This document shows, piece after piece, positions 36,502 through 43,867 of a DNA stretch of 64,000 nt; the stretch's first letter is position 1, and every line of letters begins with the position of its first letter. The translations under genes and the position numbers were made by a program. This stretch comes from Paracoccaceae bacterium (GTDB lineage Bacteria; Pseudomonadota; Alphaproteobacteria; Rhodobacterales; Rhodobacteraceae): the NCBI GenBank assembly GCA_019911965.1, contig JAIOJF010000028.1, positions 1-64,000 of the forward strand, written 5' to 3'. The notes beneath the pieces are model-generated. The model saw only the letters and a program-made list of their open reading frames with translations. It had not been told where the DNA came from and searched no databases.

Positions 36502-37163
36502 CGGCAATCATCTTCGATCTGGACGGAACGCTGGTCGATTCCGCCCCCGATATTCAGGCCGCCGCCAACCGGATGCTGAAGGCCGAGCGCTGCAAGCCGC
36601 TCGATCTGGCCACCATAACCTCGTTCATCGGCAATGGTCTGCCAAAGCTGGTGGAGCGCGTCATGGCAGCGCGCGATCTGGACCCGGCGCGGCATGGCTA
36701 CCTCACGGCGCGGGTATCGGGGTTCTACGCCACTGCATCCTCGGAACTGACGGTCCTGTATCCCGGCGTTCGTGCGGCACTGGAACATTTGTACGGCGAA
36801 GGCCATGCGCTGGGGCTGTGCACCAACAAGCCGGAGGAACCGGCGCGGGCCATCCTGGCCGATTTCGGCCTGGCGCATCTGTTCGATGCGGTGATCGGCG
36901 GCGATACGCTGGAGGTGAAGAAGCCCGATGCCGCGCCTCTGCGTGCCGCCGCCGAGGCGCTGGGCGAAGCGCGGGTGATCTATGTCGGCGACAGCGAGGT
37001 GGATGCGGCAACCGCCAAGGCGGCGGCGGTGCCGTTCGTCCTGTTCACCGAAGGTTATCGCAAGTCGCCGATTACCGAGATCCGGCACGATGTGGCTTTT
37101 GCGGATTTTGCAAACCTGCCCGCGCTGATCGCCGGACTGGTGGCCGGTGGCGCGGCGGCCTGA
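36498..37163 (+). CDS. gph: Phosphoglycolate phosphatase
   Basis: A 221-residue HAD phosphatase that removes phosphate from 2-phosphoglycolate, the toxic product of RuBisCO oxygenation. Motif I is IIFDLDGTLVDSAPDIQAAA (about 4-23), motif II GLCTNKPEE, and motif III/IV KKPDAAPL and YVGDSEVDAATAKAA. The start is taken as GTG at 36498, which overlaps the stop of the upstream thioredoxin-like gene (GTGA) and has GGAAGG seven bases upstream; an ATG at 36483 is possible. It is the last gene of the cbb operon and corresponds to cbbZ. Confidence 0.93.
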   Translation: MTAIIFDLDGTLVDSAPDIQAAANRMLKAERCKPLDLATITSFIGNGLPKLVERVMAARDLDPARHGYLTARVSGFYATASSELTVLYPGVRAALEHLYGEGHALGLCTNKPEEPARAILADFGLAHLFDAVIGGDTLEVKKPDAAPLRAAAEALGEARVIYVGDSEVDAATAKAAAVPFVLFTEGYRKSPITEIRHDVAFADFANLPALIAGLVAGGAAA

Positions 37164-37187
37164 GTATTTGTACCAAAAAGAAGCCGA

Positions 37188-37913
37188 TTAGGATTTGAAG
37201 ATCGCGGCGGCGAATTTCGGGTAGGGATCGGCGATTTCAGCCGCAATCGGACCGCGCAGCAGGCTCAGGCGGTCCGGTTCCGGCGTCGGCGTGATGGGGA
37301 TTTCGCCTTCGTAATCAAAGCCAAAGCCGGTATTGTCCAGGATTTCCTCAAGGCTGTGGCCGGGATGGATGCTGGTCAGCCGAAAGCGGGCGCGCAATTT
37401 GTCGAAATGGAACAGGCCAAGGCCGGTGACAAGGGCGTAAGGCCCGCCGGGGCGGTAGACCTCGGGCGGGCTGGTGCCGGGGGCCGAGATGAAATCGACC
37501 TGATCGACCATCGTGCGGCGGGTATGTTCCTCGCGAAACAGGATGACGCGGGGCACCAGGTAATAGAGCATCGCCGAGCCGAACGAGCCGGACCAGCGCA
37601 CATCCTGTTGCGGGTACTGGCCGACGCCGACAAGGTTGATATTGGCCTGTCCGTCGATCTGGCCGCCCGACAGGAAGAACGCGCCGATGCGCCCCTGCGC
37701 GGCGCGGTCAAACAATTCTCCCGCGCCATCGTTCAGGGTTTGCAGATTGGCGCTGTTGAGGACCGTGACGCCGGTCTTGCCGTTCGAAAGGGCGCGGGTC
37801 AGCAGCGCTGCCGAGCCGGGGATAGGTGACGACACGCCCACCGCGATATGGCCGGTACCCTCCAGCAGGCGGGTGATGGTGCAGATCAGCAGTTCCTCGG
37901 GCAGATATTCCAT
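37188..37913 (-). CDS. CoA-transferase-like protein, subunit B
   Basis: A 241-residue family I (glutaconate CoA-transferase type) beta subunit. It has the N-terminal helix, AVGVSSPIPGSAALLTR, a central GGQIDGQANINLVGVG and the SIHPGHSLEEILDNTGF region typical of the family. At the position where the catalytic Glu is expected (in family members within an ESG/ENG motif, about residue 53) this protein reads VTVLNSANLQTL, that is Asn. It may therefore be a hydrolase or C-C cleavage enzyme, as proposed for the IpdAB branch, rather than a true transferase. It starts directly at the stop of the subunit A gene (TGA-ATG). It is the last gene of a minus-strand operon. Confidence 0.75.
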   Translation of the reverse strand: MEYLPEELLICTITRLLEGTGHIAVGVSSPIPGSAALLTRALSNGKTGVTVLNSANLQTLNDGAGELFDRAAQGRIGAFFLSGGQIDGQANINLVGVGQYPQQDVRWSGSFGSAMLYYLVPRVILFREEHTRRTMVDQVDFISAPGTSPPEVYRPGGPYALVTGLGLFHFDKLRARFRLTSIHPGHSLEEILDNTGFGFDYEGEIPITPTPEPDRLSLLRGPIAAEIADPYPKFAAAIFKS

Positions 37914-38726
37914 TCAGGCCGCCGCAATTCCGGGCGCGTCGGCCAGCCAGGCGGCGAAGCCTTCGGCGGTGCGGGCGGCATTTGCATAGGCGGCAAGGGC
38001 GGCGCTGTCGGCCTCGTAAACCCCCTCCAGCGCCAGCGGCATCGCGCCGCCCCTGGCGCGGGCGATGGCGGTGATGTACATCGCCGGGATAGTGGCGGGC
38101 GCACGCAGGGGATCGGCCATCAGGTCGCCTTCGGTAATCTCCTCCACCGTCACCAGCGTGGTGTGCGCGGCATGTGCCATCGTCATCAATTCCCGCGCCT
38201 TGCCGATCCAGACATTGCCACGGCGATCCGCCAGCGGCGCGTGGAACAGCGCGATATCGGGCTGGATCGCGGGCAACAGGACGATCGGGTCGGGGCCATC
38301 GGCCATCGGGTTGTCCACCACCTTGTAATCAGGGCGGTTCTTCAGCAGGTCCGAGCCGATCAGCCCGCGCATCGGCAGGAACGGCACGCCCTTTTCCGCC
38401 GCCTGAAGGCCCGAGATCAGCGCCGGGCAGGTGGAATCCATCAACCTGATCGCTCCCGCCTTGACCGCCGCCACGAAGCGCCCGGCCTGGCCCTGTTCGT
38501 CCAGCGTCACACCGGCGCTTTCCATCACCTGAACCGCCCCCGCCCCGATCAGCATATCCGCCTGCATGCCCGAGGTCGGGATGGCGACAATGTGCAGGCC
38601 ACGCGCGTTGCGGGCGATCAGCGCATGGGTGGCGGCGATGGCAACGCCGCTGCGCGATGGCGGGATGGCGATTTTCGCACCATCGGGGATGCGGGCGGCA
38701 AGTTCGCTCAGGTCGTTCAGGATCAT
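37914..38726 (-). CDS. CoA-transferase-like protein, subunit A
   Basis: A 270-residue family I CoA-transferase alpha subunit with DGAKIAIPPSRSGVA, the GADMLIGAGAV-like Gly loop (here QADMLIGAGAVQVMESAG), PMRGLIGSDLLKN and ALFHAPLADRRGNVWIG. The ATG at 38726 (MILNDLSEL) has GAGG six bases upstream and is preferred over a TTG nine codons earlier. It lies 51 bases downstream of the HisD-like gene and immediately upstream of subunit B. The substrate is unknown. The pair is normally found with beta-oxidation or aromatic-acid genes, in keeping with the hydratase and dehydrogenases upstream. Confidence 0.8.
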   Translation of the reverse strand: MILNDLSELAARIPDGAKIAIPPSRSGVAIAATHALIARNARGLHIVAIPTSGMQADMLIGAGAVQVMESAGVTLDEQGQAGRFVAAVKAGAIRLMDSTCPALISGLQAAEKGVPFLPMRGLIGSDLLKNRPDYKVVDNPMADGPDPIVLLPAIQPDIALFHAPLADRRGNVWIGKARELMTMAHAAHTTLVTVEEITEGDLMADPLRAPATIPAMYITAIARARGGAMPLALEGVYEADSAALAAYANAARTAEGFAAWLADAPGIAAA

Positions 38727-38777
38727 CGGAGCCTCGCTGGGTTTCACGCCCAATATGGCGCGGAATTGCGCCCGCGC

Positions 38778-40067
38778 CTAGCCTCCCAGATCGAAATCCT
38801 CGCCCGGGAAATGCCTGCGCAGCCGGATATCGGCGGTGCGGGCATGCCCCTCCATCCCTTCGCGGCGCGAGATACGGGCGGTCGCCTGTGCCAGATCGCG
38901 CAAGGCCGCGGGCGAAACCTTCTGCCAGGTCACCATCTTCAGGAACTTGAGCGCCGACAGCCCGCCGGTATACCGCGCCGCGCCCGAGGTCGGCAGCACA
39001 TGGTTCGGCCCCGCCGCCTTGTCGCCGAACGCCACCGTGGTTTCAGCGCCAAGAAACAACGAGCCATAGGCCCGCAACCGGCCCAGCCACCAATCGGGAT
39101 CAGCCGCCTGCACATGCAGGTGTTCGGGCGCCTTGCGGTCGGCAAACTGCGCCATCTCCTCGCGGCCGGTACACAGCACCACCTCGGCCATCCCGTCCCA
39201 GGCCCGCCTGGCACTTTCGCGGTTCGGCTCGGGCAGGGTGGCGATGCAGCCCGGCACCAGGGCGATCACCTTGCGGGCAAGTGCTTCGTCATCCGTGGCC
39301 AGCCAGACCGGCGAGTTGTAGCCATGCTCGGCCTGCCCGACCAGATCCATCGCCACGGTTTCAGGATCGGCGCTGCCATCGGCCAGGATCATGCTGTCGG
39401 TCGGACCGGCCACCAGGTCGATGCCCACCGCGCCGAACAACAGCCGCTTGGCCTCGGCGACATATTGGTTGCCGGGGCCGACCAGAATATCGGCGGGCCG
39501 CGTGCCGAACAGCCCGAAGGCTAGGGCGGCAATGCCCTGCACGCCACCCAGCGCCAGAATGCGATCCGCGCCGCAGAGATCGAGCGTATAAAGGATTTCC
39601 GCCGGAATCCCGCCCTCGCGCGGCGGTGAACAGGCGGCAACGAAACCGACCCCGGCGGCCCTGGCGGTGGTCACCGTCATGATCGCCGAGGCGATATGGC
39701 TGTAGCGCCCGCCGGGCACGTAACAGCCGGCGCTCTCCACCGGGATCAGCCGCTGGCCGGCGATCAGGCCGGGGCGCAGTTCCACCTCGAATTCCCGGCA
39801 GGATTCGCGCTGTGCTTCGGCGAAGCGGCGGATATTGTCATGCGCATAGGCGATATCGTCCTTCAGCCGCTGCGAGACGCAAGCGCGCGCGCGATCCAGC
39901 GCCTCGGGCGTCACCACGATATCGCCCTGCCAATGGTCCAGTTCCCGCGCCAACTGGCGCACCCGTTCCTCGCCACCCTCGCGAATGCTGTCCAGCATGG
40001 CGCGGACGGCGTCGGTGGGAAAGGCGGCTTCAACCTGCGCCGCGCTTGCGGATTTCAGATACTGCAT
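38778..40067 (-). CDS. HisD-like NAD-dependent alcohol dehydrogenase
   Basis: A 429-residue histidinol-dehydrogenase-family enzyme. The Zn2+ and catalytic residues of HisD are all present: Gln and His in GQAEHGYNSPVWL, the catalytic Glu-His in KAPEHLHVQ, Asp in FGDKAAGPNHVLP, and the last His in EGMEGHARTADIR. HisD enzymes oxidise an alcohol to an acid in two NAD+ steps. No other histidine-biosynthesis gene is nearby and the gene sits in a catabolic-looking operon, so a HpsN-like (sulfopropanediol) or related catabolic role is more likely than histidine synthesis. AGGAG precedes the ATG at 40067. Confidence 0.75.
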   Translation of the reverse strand: MQYLKSASAAQVEAAFPTDAVRAMLDSIREGGEERVRQLARELDHWQGDIVVTPEALDRARACVSQRLKDDIAYAHDNIRRFAEAQRESCREFEVELRPGLIAGQRLIPVESAGCYVPGGRYSHIASAIMTVTTARAAGVGFVAACSPPREGGIPAEILYTLDLCGADRILALGGVQGIAALAFGLFGTRPADILVGPGNQYVAEAKRLLFGAVGIDLVAGPTDSMILADGSADPETVAMDLVGQAEHGYNSPVWLATDDEALARKVIALVPGCIATLPEPNRESARRAWDGMAEVVLCTGREEMAQFADRKAPEHLHVQAADPDWWLGRLRAYGSLFLGAETTVAFGDKAAGPNHVLPTSGAARYTGGLSALKFLKMVTWQKVSPAALRDLAQATARISRREGMEGHARTADIRLRRHFPGEDFDLGG

Positions 40068-40173
40068 CGGCGTGGCTCCTGATGGACGGTCCTGTCGGCA
40101 GCCTCGGCCGCCATATCCAACACTAAGCCGGTTGCAGGCATCAAGGCACGCCCCATCGGCTTCTTTTTGGCAA

Positions 40174-40272
40174 AAATACTCCCGCCGGAGGCCAGAAATT
40201 CCGCAAAGCGCAGCTTTGCGCCGGGCCCAACGCCGAGCGATCGAAGATCGGCGACGCGGCGGGAGAGCCCCG
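40174..40272. repeat. Dispersed intergenic repeat, copy A
   Basis: This element, in the gap after the enoyl-CoA hydratase gene, shares AAATACTCCCG, GCCCAACGC, GATCGAAGATCG and GCGGCGGGAGA in the same order with 62862-62945. It contains hairpins CGCAAAGC-GCA-GCTTTGCG (40203-40220) and CGATC-GAA-GATCG. It probably forms the transcript 3' end of the upstream minus-strand gene. Confidence 0.7.
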
Positions 40273-40983
40273 TCAGACCAAGCCGCGCAGCCGGGCATGG
40301 GCCTTGTCATCGCCGCGATAGACGGCGGCATAACAATCGTCCAGCACATCGGCCCCGGACTGCCCCATCCGCTTGATCGCGACCAGCACCTCGGGCCTGC
40401 CCGCCAGCGCCGCCGCCGCCAGCGTGTCGATCTCGGCTGCCATGTCCGCGCGTTCCACGGTCCGGTCGATCAGCCCGATCGCCAGCGCCTCATCCGCGTC
40501 CAGTTTCTGCCCCGCCAGCAGGATCAGCCGGGTGCGTGACGGCCCGATCAGTGCCTGCATCCTTTGCACGTCCATATGCTGCGGCAGGAACCCGTTGCGC
40601 AGCACCGGGTAGAAGAACTTCGCGCCCGGCACCGAAAGCCTCAGGTCACATGCCAGGGCCAGCCCGAAGCCGCCACCGGCCAGCGTGCCGTTCAGTGCCG
40701 CGATGGTCAGGCAGGGCAGGTGCGCCAGACGGCGCGACACGCTGTCCCACAAGGGGCTGGTGGTGATGGCGGTGGCATTGCGGGCCTCGGCCAGATCGGC
40801 CCCGGCGCAGAATGCCCGCTCACCGGCTCCGGTAACAACCAAAACCCGCAGGTCCGGATCGGCCTGTGCCTCGGCAAAAACCGCATCCAGCCGCTCCAGC
40901 ATCGCCAGCGACAGCGCATTGGCCTTGTCGGCGCGGTCCAGCGTGACGGTCCAGCGCCCGGCCCCGCGGTCCAGCCTGATCAC
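40273..40983 (-). CDS. Enoyl-CoA hydratase/isomerase family protein
   Basis: A 236-residue crotonase-fold enzyme. Substrate and oxyanion-hole segments are RADKANALSLAML (about 17), VTGAGERAFCAGADLAEA (about 49-66) and IAALNGTLAGGGFGLALACD (about 97-116). The start is GTG at 40983, overlapping the SDR stop (GTGA), which signals translational coupling. Without a conserved second Glu that I can point to, hydratase, isomerase or hydrolase activity cannot be told apart. The copy A repeat follows the stop. Confidence 0.82.
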   Translation of the reverse strand: MIRLDRGAGRWTVTLDRADKANALSLAMLERLDAVFAEAQADPDLRVLVVTGAGERAFCAGADLAEARNATAITTSPLWDSVSRRLAHLPCLTIAALNGTLAGGGFGLALACDLRLSVPGAKFFYPVLRNGFLPQHMDVQRMQALIGPSRTRLILLAGQKLDADEALAIGLIDRTVERADMAAEIDTLAAAALAGRPEVLVAIKRMGQSGADVLDDCYAAVYRGDDKAHARLRGLV

Positions 40984-41729
40984 TTGATCAGCCCGATGCG
41001 GCGGCGAATGGGGTCTTCGCGCAACGCCACCACGCCGCCCAGGAAATCGTTCGCCGCGCGGGTGCACATCCAAACCAGCGCCCTGGCCGGCCATTCCGGG
41101 GGGATGTGATCGGACCAGTCCATCGCCGCCACCGGGTTCATGCCGCTGGCCTTGATGTCGCGCTGCATCTGGGTGGCGACGGTGCCGGGCGACAGCACCA
41201 GCGCGCGGATGCCCCGGCTGCGATATTCGCGGTCCAGACAGGCGTTCAGGTGATGCACCGCCGCTTTCGAGGTGCAATAGGCGCTCCAGCCTTCCAGCGC
41301 CGAACTGGCCGCGCCCGAGCCGATGGTGATGATCGTGCCGCCCTTAGACATATGCGGCAGGGCGGCGTGGATACCGTAGAGCACGCCCTTGATGTTCACG
41401 TCGATGACATGGCCCCAATCGTCGGGGTCGGTATCGCCGATATGGCCGATCGGGGCCAGTATCCCGGCATTGTTGATCAGGATATCGAGGCCGCCGAACC
41501 GCGCCACCGCCTGCGCCACCGCCGCCTCCACCGAGTTGCGGTCGGACACATCGCAGGCCAGGGCCTGCGCCTTGTCGCCGATCTCGTCCGCAATCGCCGA
41601 TACCGCATCGAGCGAGCGCGCCGCCAGCACCACGTTCGCCCCCTGCGCACCAAATTCCCGCGCCGCCGCCTCGCCGATACCGCGCGAGGCGCCGGTGATC
41701 AGCACCGTCTTGCCGTTCAAATCCGCCAT
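40980..41729 (-). CDS. Short-chain dehydrogenase/reductase
   Basis: A 249-residue classical SDR. The cofactor-binding motif is TGASRGIGEAAAREF (about 13-27), NAG is in LINNAGILAP, and the catalytic Ser-Tyr-Lys are in GSGAASSALEGWSAYCTSKAA (YxxxK about 152-156). It oxidises or reduces an unknown secondary alcohol or keto group with NAD(P)(H). It is the first gene of the minus-strand set SDR, enoyl-CoA hydratase, HisD-like, CoA-transferase-like A and B. Confidence 0.85.
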   Translation of the reverse strand: MADLNGKTVLITGASRGIGEAAAREFGAQGANVVLAARSLDAVSAIADEIGDKAQALACDVSDRNSVEAAVAQAVARFGGLDILINNAGILAPIGHIGDTDPDDWGHVIDVNIKGVLYGIHAALPHMSKGGTIITIGSGAASSALEGWSAYCTSKAAVHHLNACLDREYRSRGIRALVLSPGTVATQMQRDIKASGMNPVAAMDWSDHIPPEWPARALVWMCTRAANDFLGGVVALREDPIRRRIGLIK

Positions 41730-41884
41730 GTTCCGATCAAATCCCTATGTTTCTGGTTGCGCCCATTCTAACCATGCCTGCCCGGCGCGGGAAAGCCGTT
41801 CCGGCACCTGATCGGGAATTGTCCGGCAGGGGCGCAGACACGTAAGCCTTGCTGGGCTGCCGGATCGAACCTATCCTGCCTGCC

Positions 41885-42352
41885 ATGAGCGAGGATATAA
41901 CCTGCCACCTGGCTGGCCCGCACAACGCGGAATTGCTGATTGGTTGCGATGTGTTCGACAATGATGTCGATCCGGCACAACTTGCCGCGTTTCTGGCCGA
42001 CCCCGGGCATATGCTGGTATTCGCAGCGATTGGTGCCAGAATCGCCGGATTTGCCTCAGGCAACATCATGCTTCACCCGGACAAGCCACCGGCGTTTTTC
42101 ATCAACGAAGTCGGGGTTGCCGAGGATTTCCAGCGGCGGGGCATTGCAACAACGCTCTGTGAGATGCTGCTGAAAGCGGCGCGCGATGGCGGCTGCAAGG
42201 GGATCTGGCTGGCAACCGAAACCGACAATCATGCGGCCCGGGCGCTCTACCACCGGCTTCGCGCCCGCGAGACCAGAGATATCGTCGTCTATGACTGGGA
42301 CGGCGCGATGGATGATCCGCCGGCCGGCCCCGGCACGCCGGTTGAAGGGTGA
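41885..42352 (+). CDS. GNAT family N-acetyltransferase
   Basis: A 155-residue GNAT protein. The acetyl-CoA binding motif is VAEDFQRRGIATTLCEMLLKAA (about 82-103, with QxxGxA in QRRGIA), followed by the motif B helix ETDNHAARALYHRL. The start ATG at 41885 (MSEDITCHL) begins the conserved sequence. Substrate is unknown; the fold is similar to aminoglycoside 3-N-acetyltransferase-like and ribosomal-protein acetyltransferase-like members. It is transcribed away from the SDR gene. Confidence 0.85.
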   Translation: MSEDITCHLAGPHNAELLIGCDVFDNDVDPAQLAAFLADPGHMLVFAAIGARIAGFASGNIMLHPDKPPAFFINEVGVAEDFQRRGIATTLCEMLLKAARDGGCKGIWLATETDNHAARALYHRLRARETRDIVVYDWDGAMDDPPAGPGTPVEG

Positions 42353-42453
42353 ATCAGGTGGCAGCATTACGGTAATTCGACCGCTGAAAAGTATGGCTGG
42401 CGCGGGCGGGCCGGATGGATTAGGCGTGCGCCACCCTGAGGCAGAGGATCAGA

Positions 42454-42669
42454 ATGCAGCGCGTCGATATCGTGAAGTGGGTTGCCACCGTCGTTCAGTT
42501 GGTCGGCTATGCCCTGACCGGGCTGAATGTCGTTCCCTGGAACGTATTCGCATTCATCATCGGAATCATCCTGTGGTTCCTGGTCGGAGTGATGTGGAAA
42601 GACCGGGCGATCATGGTCGTGCATGTCGGGGCCTTCATCGCCATTTCGGCCGGGTATCTGAATTCCTGA
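42454..42669 (+). CDS. Small membrane protein of unknown function
   Basis: A 71-residue protein with two to three hydrophobic segments: about 8-26 (VKWVATVVQLVGYALTGL), 30-47 (FAFIIGIILWFLVGVMW) and 52-68 (AIMVVHVGAFIAISAGY). AGAGGA lies five bases upstream of the ATG. No family was recognised. It is convergent with the displaced amidinotransferase 3' remnant, so it borders the foreign cassette described at 42843-43869. Confidence 0.55.
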   Translation: MQRVDIVKWVATVVQLVGYALTGLNVVPWNVFAFIIGIILWFLVGVMWKDRAIMVVHVGAFIAISAGYLNS

Positions 42670-42708
42670 CGCGGTTCAGGCGCGGCGCATCCGGTTTTGA
42701 CCGCACTC

Positions 42709-42842
42709 ACCCCACCGGAAAACAATCCTCTCACCCGCCCTCGCGGTACTGATCCGTCGCGCAGCAATGCAGCCCGCCGCCAAAGGCATAGGCGTCGCCC
42801 AGCTCGACCGGGATCACCTCCATGCCCAGCTTGTCCTCTGCT
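42709..42842 (-). pseudogene. Displaced 3' remnant of the amidinotransferase gene
   Basis: This segment matches 43870-44004, the 3' end of the intact amidinotransferase gene, at about 120 of 128 aligned bases. Read on the minus strand it gives DKLGMEVIPVELGDAYAFGG, then GLHCCATDQYREGG and a premature TGA where the intact copy has TGC (Cys). It ends at a TGA aligned with the intact gene's TAA, and its 5' side stops abruptly at 42842, where AT-rich foreign DNA begins. It is most simply the original gene end cut off by insertion of the cassette. Confidence 0.8.
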
Positions 42843-42915
42843 TGTCTTGCCAGTCGTCAGGTAGGTAGTTCAAAGTGCCAGAAACAACGTAATGGAGGCC
42901 ACAGCCATTTTGGAT

Positions 42916-43506
42916 TTAAAGGGAAAGCCCAATTACTCCAACAATGACACCCACAACTGCAATCGCGATACTTACAATGATAGTTCGCCGTTGAGCCACA
43001 GCTGCTTTTTTCATCGTGTTTTCGTTGGCCCTAAACTTGTCATAGATTCCAACAATACTATCAAGCTTTTCTTTCTCAAGTACGGCGTAGATTGTATCAC
43101 GATTTTCTCTATCTTTTCGTGATTGCACAATTAAATCACGAACTTCAAGAAGTTCATGTGCAAGGATTGTCCACTCCGGAAAATAGGTGAGGATATTATG
43201 CGCGCCAATTTTCCTTGTCGCAATATCAAGGTCTTCCGCTATTTTCGAAGTCGCTGCATCTATTGCATCATGGCGCGCACGACAGCAATCAAAATGAGCA
43301 TCAGCTAGTAAGCGGAGCGCAACTTCCGGTTCAGTTTTCTGCTGGTGAATAGCTTCGACAAGGCGCCGCCCAGCATATCTAAGCTCATAAACAGCGGGGT
43401 TAATTACCTCACCGTTGACCTGTTCTGCCTTCTTGATTGCGCCTTCGGCTTTATTCCATTCAATAAGGATCGTTTCGACCCCTTCATCGAAGGTTTGAAA
43501 TGCCAT
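42916..43506 (-). CDS. Unknown helical protein with C-terminal membrane anchor
   Basis: A 196-residue protein. Residues 1-~170 are predicted almost wholly helical and include YELRYAGRRLVEAIHQQ (about 41-57) and CCRARHDAIDAATSKIAEDL (about 74-93). Residues ~173-195 (RTIIVSIAIAVVGVIVGVIG) form a single membrane helix at the very C-terminus, so it is a tail-anchored protein facing the cytoplasm. No family was recognised. Codon use is AT-rich, unlike the neighbours. It follows the 71-residue gene by 12 bases and the two probably form one operon. No strong ribosome site is visible ahead of the ATG at 43506, consistent with coupling to the upstream gene. Defence or toxin functions are conceivable for such cassettes but there is no direct evidence. 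Confidence 0.6.
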   Translation of the reverse strand: MAFQTFDEGVETILIEWNKAEGAIKKAEQVNGEVINPAVYELRYAGRRLVEAIHQQKTEPEVALRLLADAHFDCCRARHDAIDAATSKIAEDLDIATRKIGAHNILTYFPEWTILAHELLEVRDLIVQSRKDRENRDTIYAVLEKEKLDSIVGIYDKFRANENTMKKAAVAQRRTIIVSIAIAVVGVIVGVIGLSL

Positions 43507-43518
43507 TTGCCAGATTTT

Positions 43519-43734
43519 CTATGAGACTTGCGTGAGTTGTTTTCTAAGGCGCTCGGCAGCATCGTCGGCCTTCTTCGAAAAAGCGTTGAGTCTTCCGGAT
43601 GTCATAAACCAGCCGTTCTGAGAAGCAATATTCCCTCGGGACTGCTTCATTACAATTCGCTTAGTTGCAGCACTTTTTGCTTCCTCGTAGTCCGAGAAAG
43701 TGATCCACTTCAGCAAGTCTATCAACAAGTTCAC
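43519..43734 (-). CDS. Unknown small protein of the AT-rich cassette
   Basis: A 71-residue protein starting at GTG 43734 with AAAAGGTG upstream. The N-terminal ~14 residues (MNLLIDLLKWITFS) form an amphipathic or hydrophobic helix; the rest is basic and helical (AKSAATKRIVMKQSRGN, then a C-terminal coiled-coil-like NAFSKKADDAAERLRKQL). It lies first in the two-gene unit. I recognise no family. Its small size, position and membrane-seeking N-terminus are compatible with a partner or regulator of the tail-anchored protein downstream. Confidence 0.5.
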   Translation of the reverse strand: MNLLIDLLKWITFSDYEEAKSAATKRIVMKQSRGNIASQNGWFMTSGRLNAFSKKADDAAERLRKQLTQVS

Positions 43735-43772
43735 AGAGACACCTTTTCAAGAATCAGTCCAGAAAACCGGCA

Positions 43773-43801
43773 CCCATACCAGCATACTTTGAAGGAGTCA
43801 A
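43773..43801 (-). promoter_or_regulatory. Candidate promoter P1 of the cassette
   Basis: On the minus strand TTGACT (43796-43801), a 17-base spacer and TATGGG (43773-43778). It would start transcription about 30 bases before the 71-residue gene. Confidence 0.5.
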
Positions 43802-43825
43802 CGCAAATCTCCTATGTGAATGTAA

Positions 43826-43853
43826 CCTATAGTTGTCTCTTTGCCAAGGTCAA
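43826..43853 (-). promoter_or_regulatory. Candidate promoter P2 of the cassette
   Basis: On the minus strand TTGACC (43848-43853), a 16-base spacer and TATAGG (43826-43831). This would give the cassette a second, upstream start. Both promoters are inside the foreign DNA, so expression would not depend on the amidinotransferase promoter. Confidence 0.5.
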
Positions 43854-43867
43854 TTAGAATAAGAAGG

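Noticed and set aside
37848-39524. A 558-codon plus-strand frame opposite the CoA-transferase-like A subunit and HisD-like genes
   Set aside because: Composition (Gly/Arg/His/Gln) is that of an antisense shadow; the minus-strand genes carry intact catalytic motifs.
38778-40067. Biosynthetic histidinol dehydrogenase (hisD)
   Set aside because: All HisD residues are present, but no his gene is nearby and the gene is in a catabolic-type operon with CoA enzymes; the biosynthetic call is not supported by context.
42916-43506. A HEPN RNase reading of the cassette protein (an R-x5-H in RRLVEAIH)
   Set aside because: The short motif is common in helical proteins by chance, and no second HEPN hallmark or typical domain length is visible. 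Kept as unknown.
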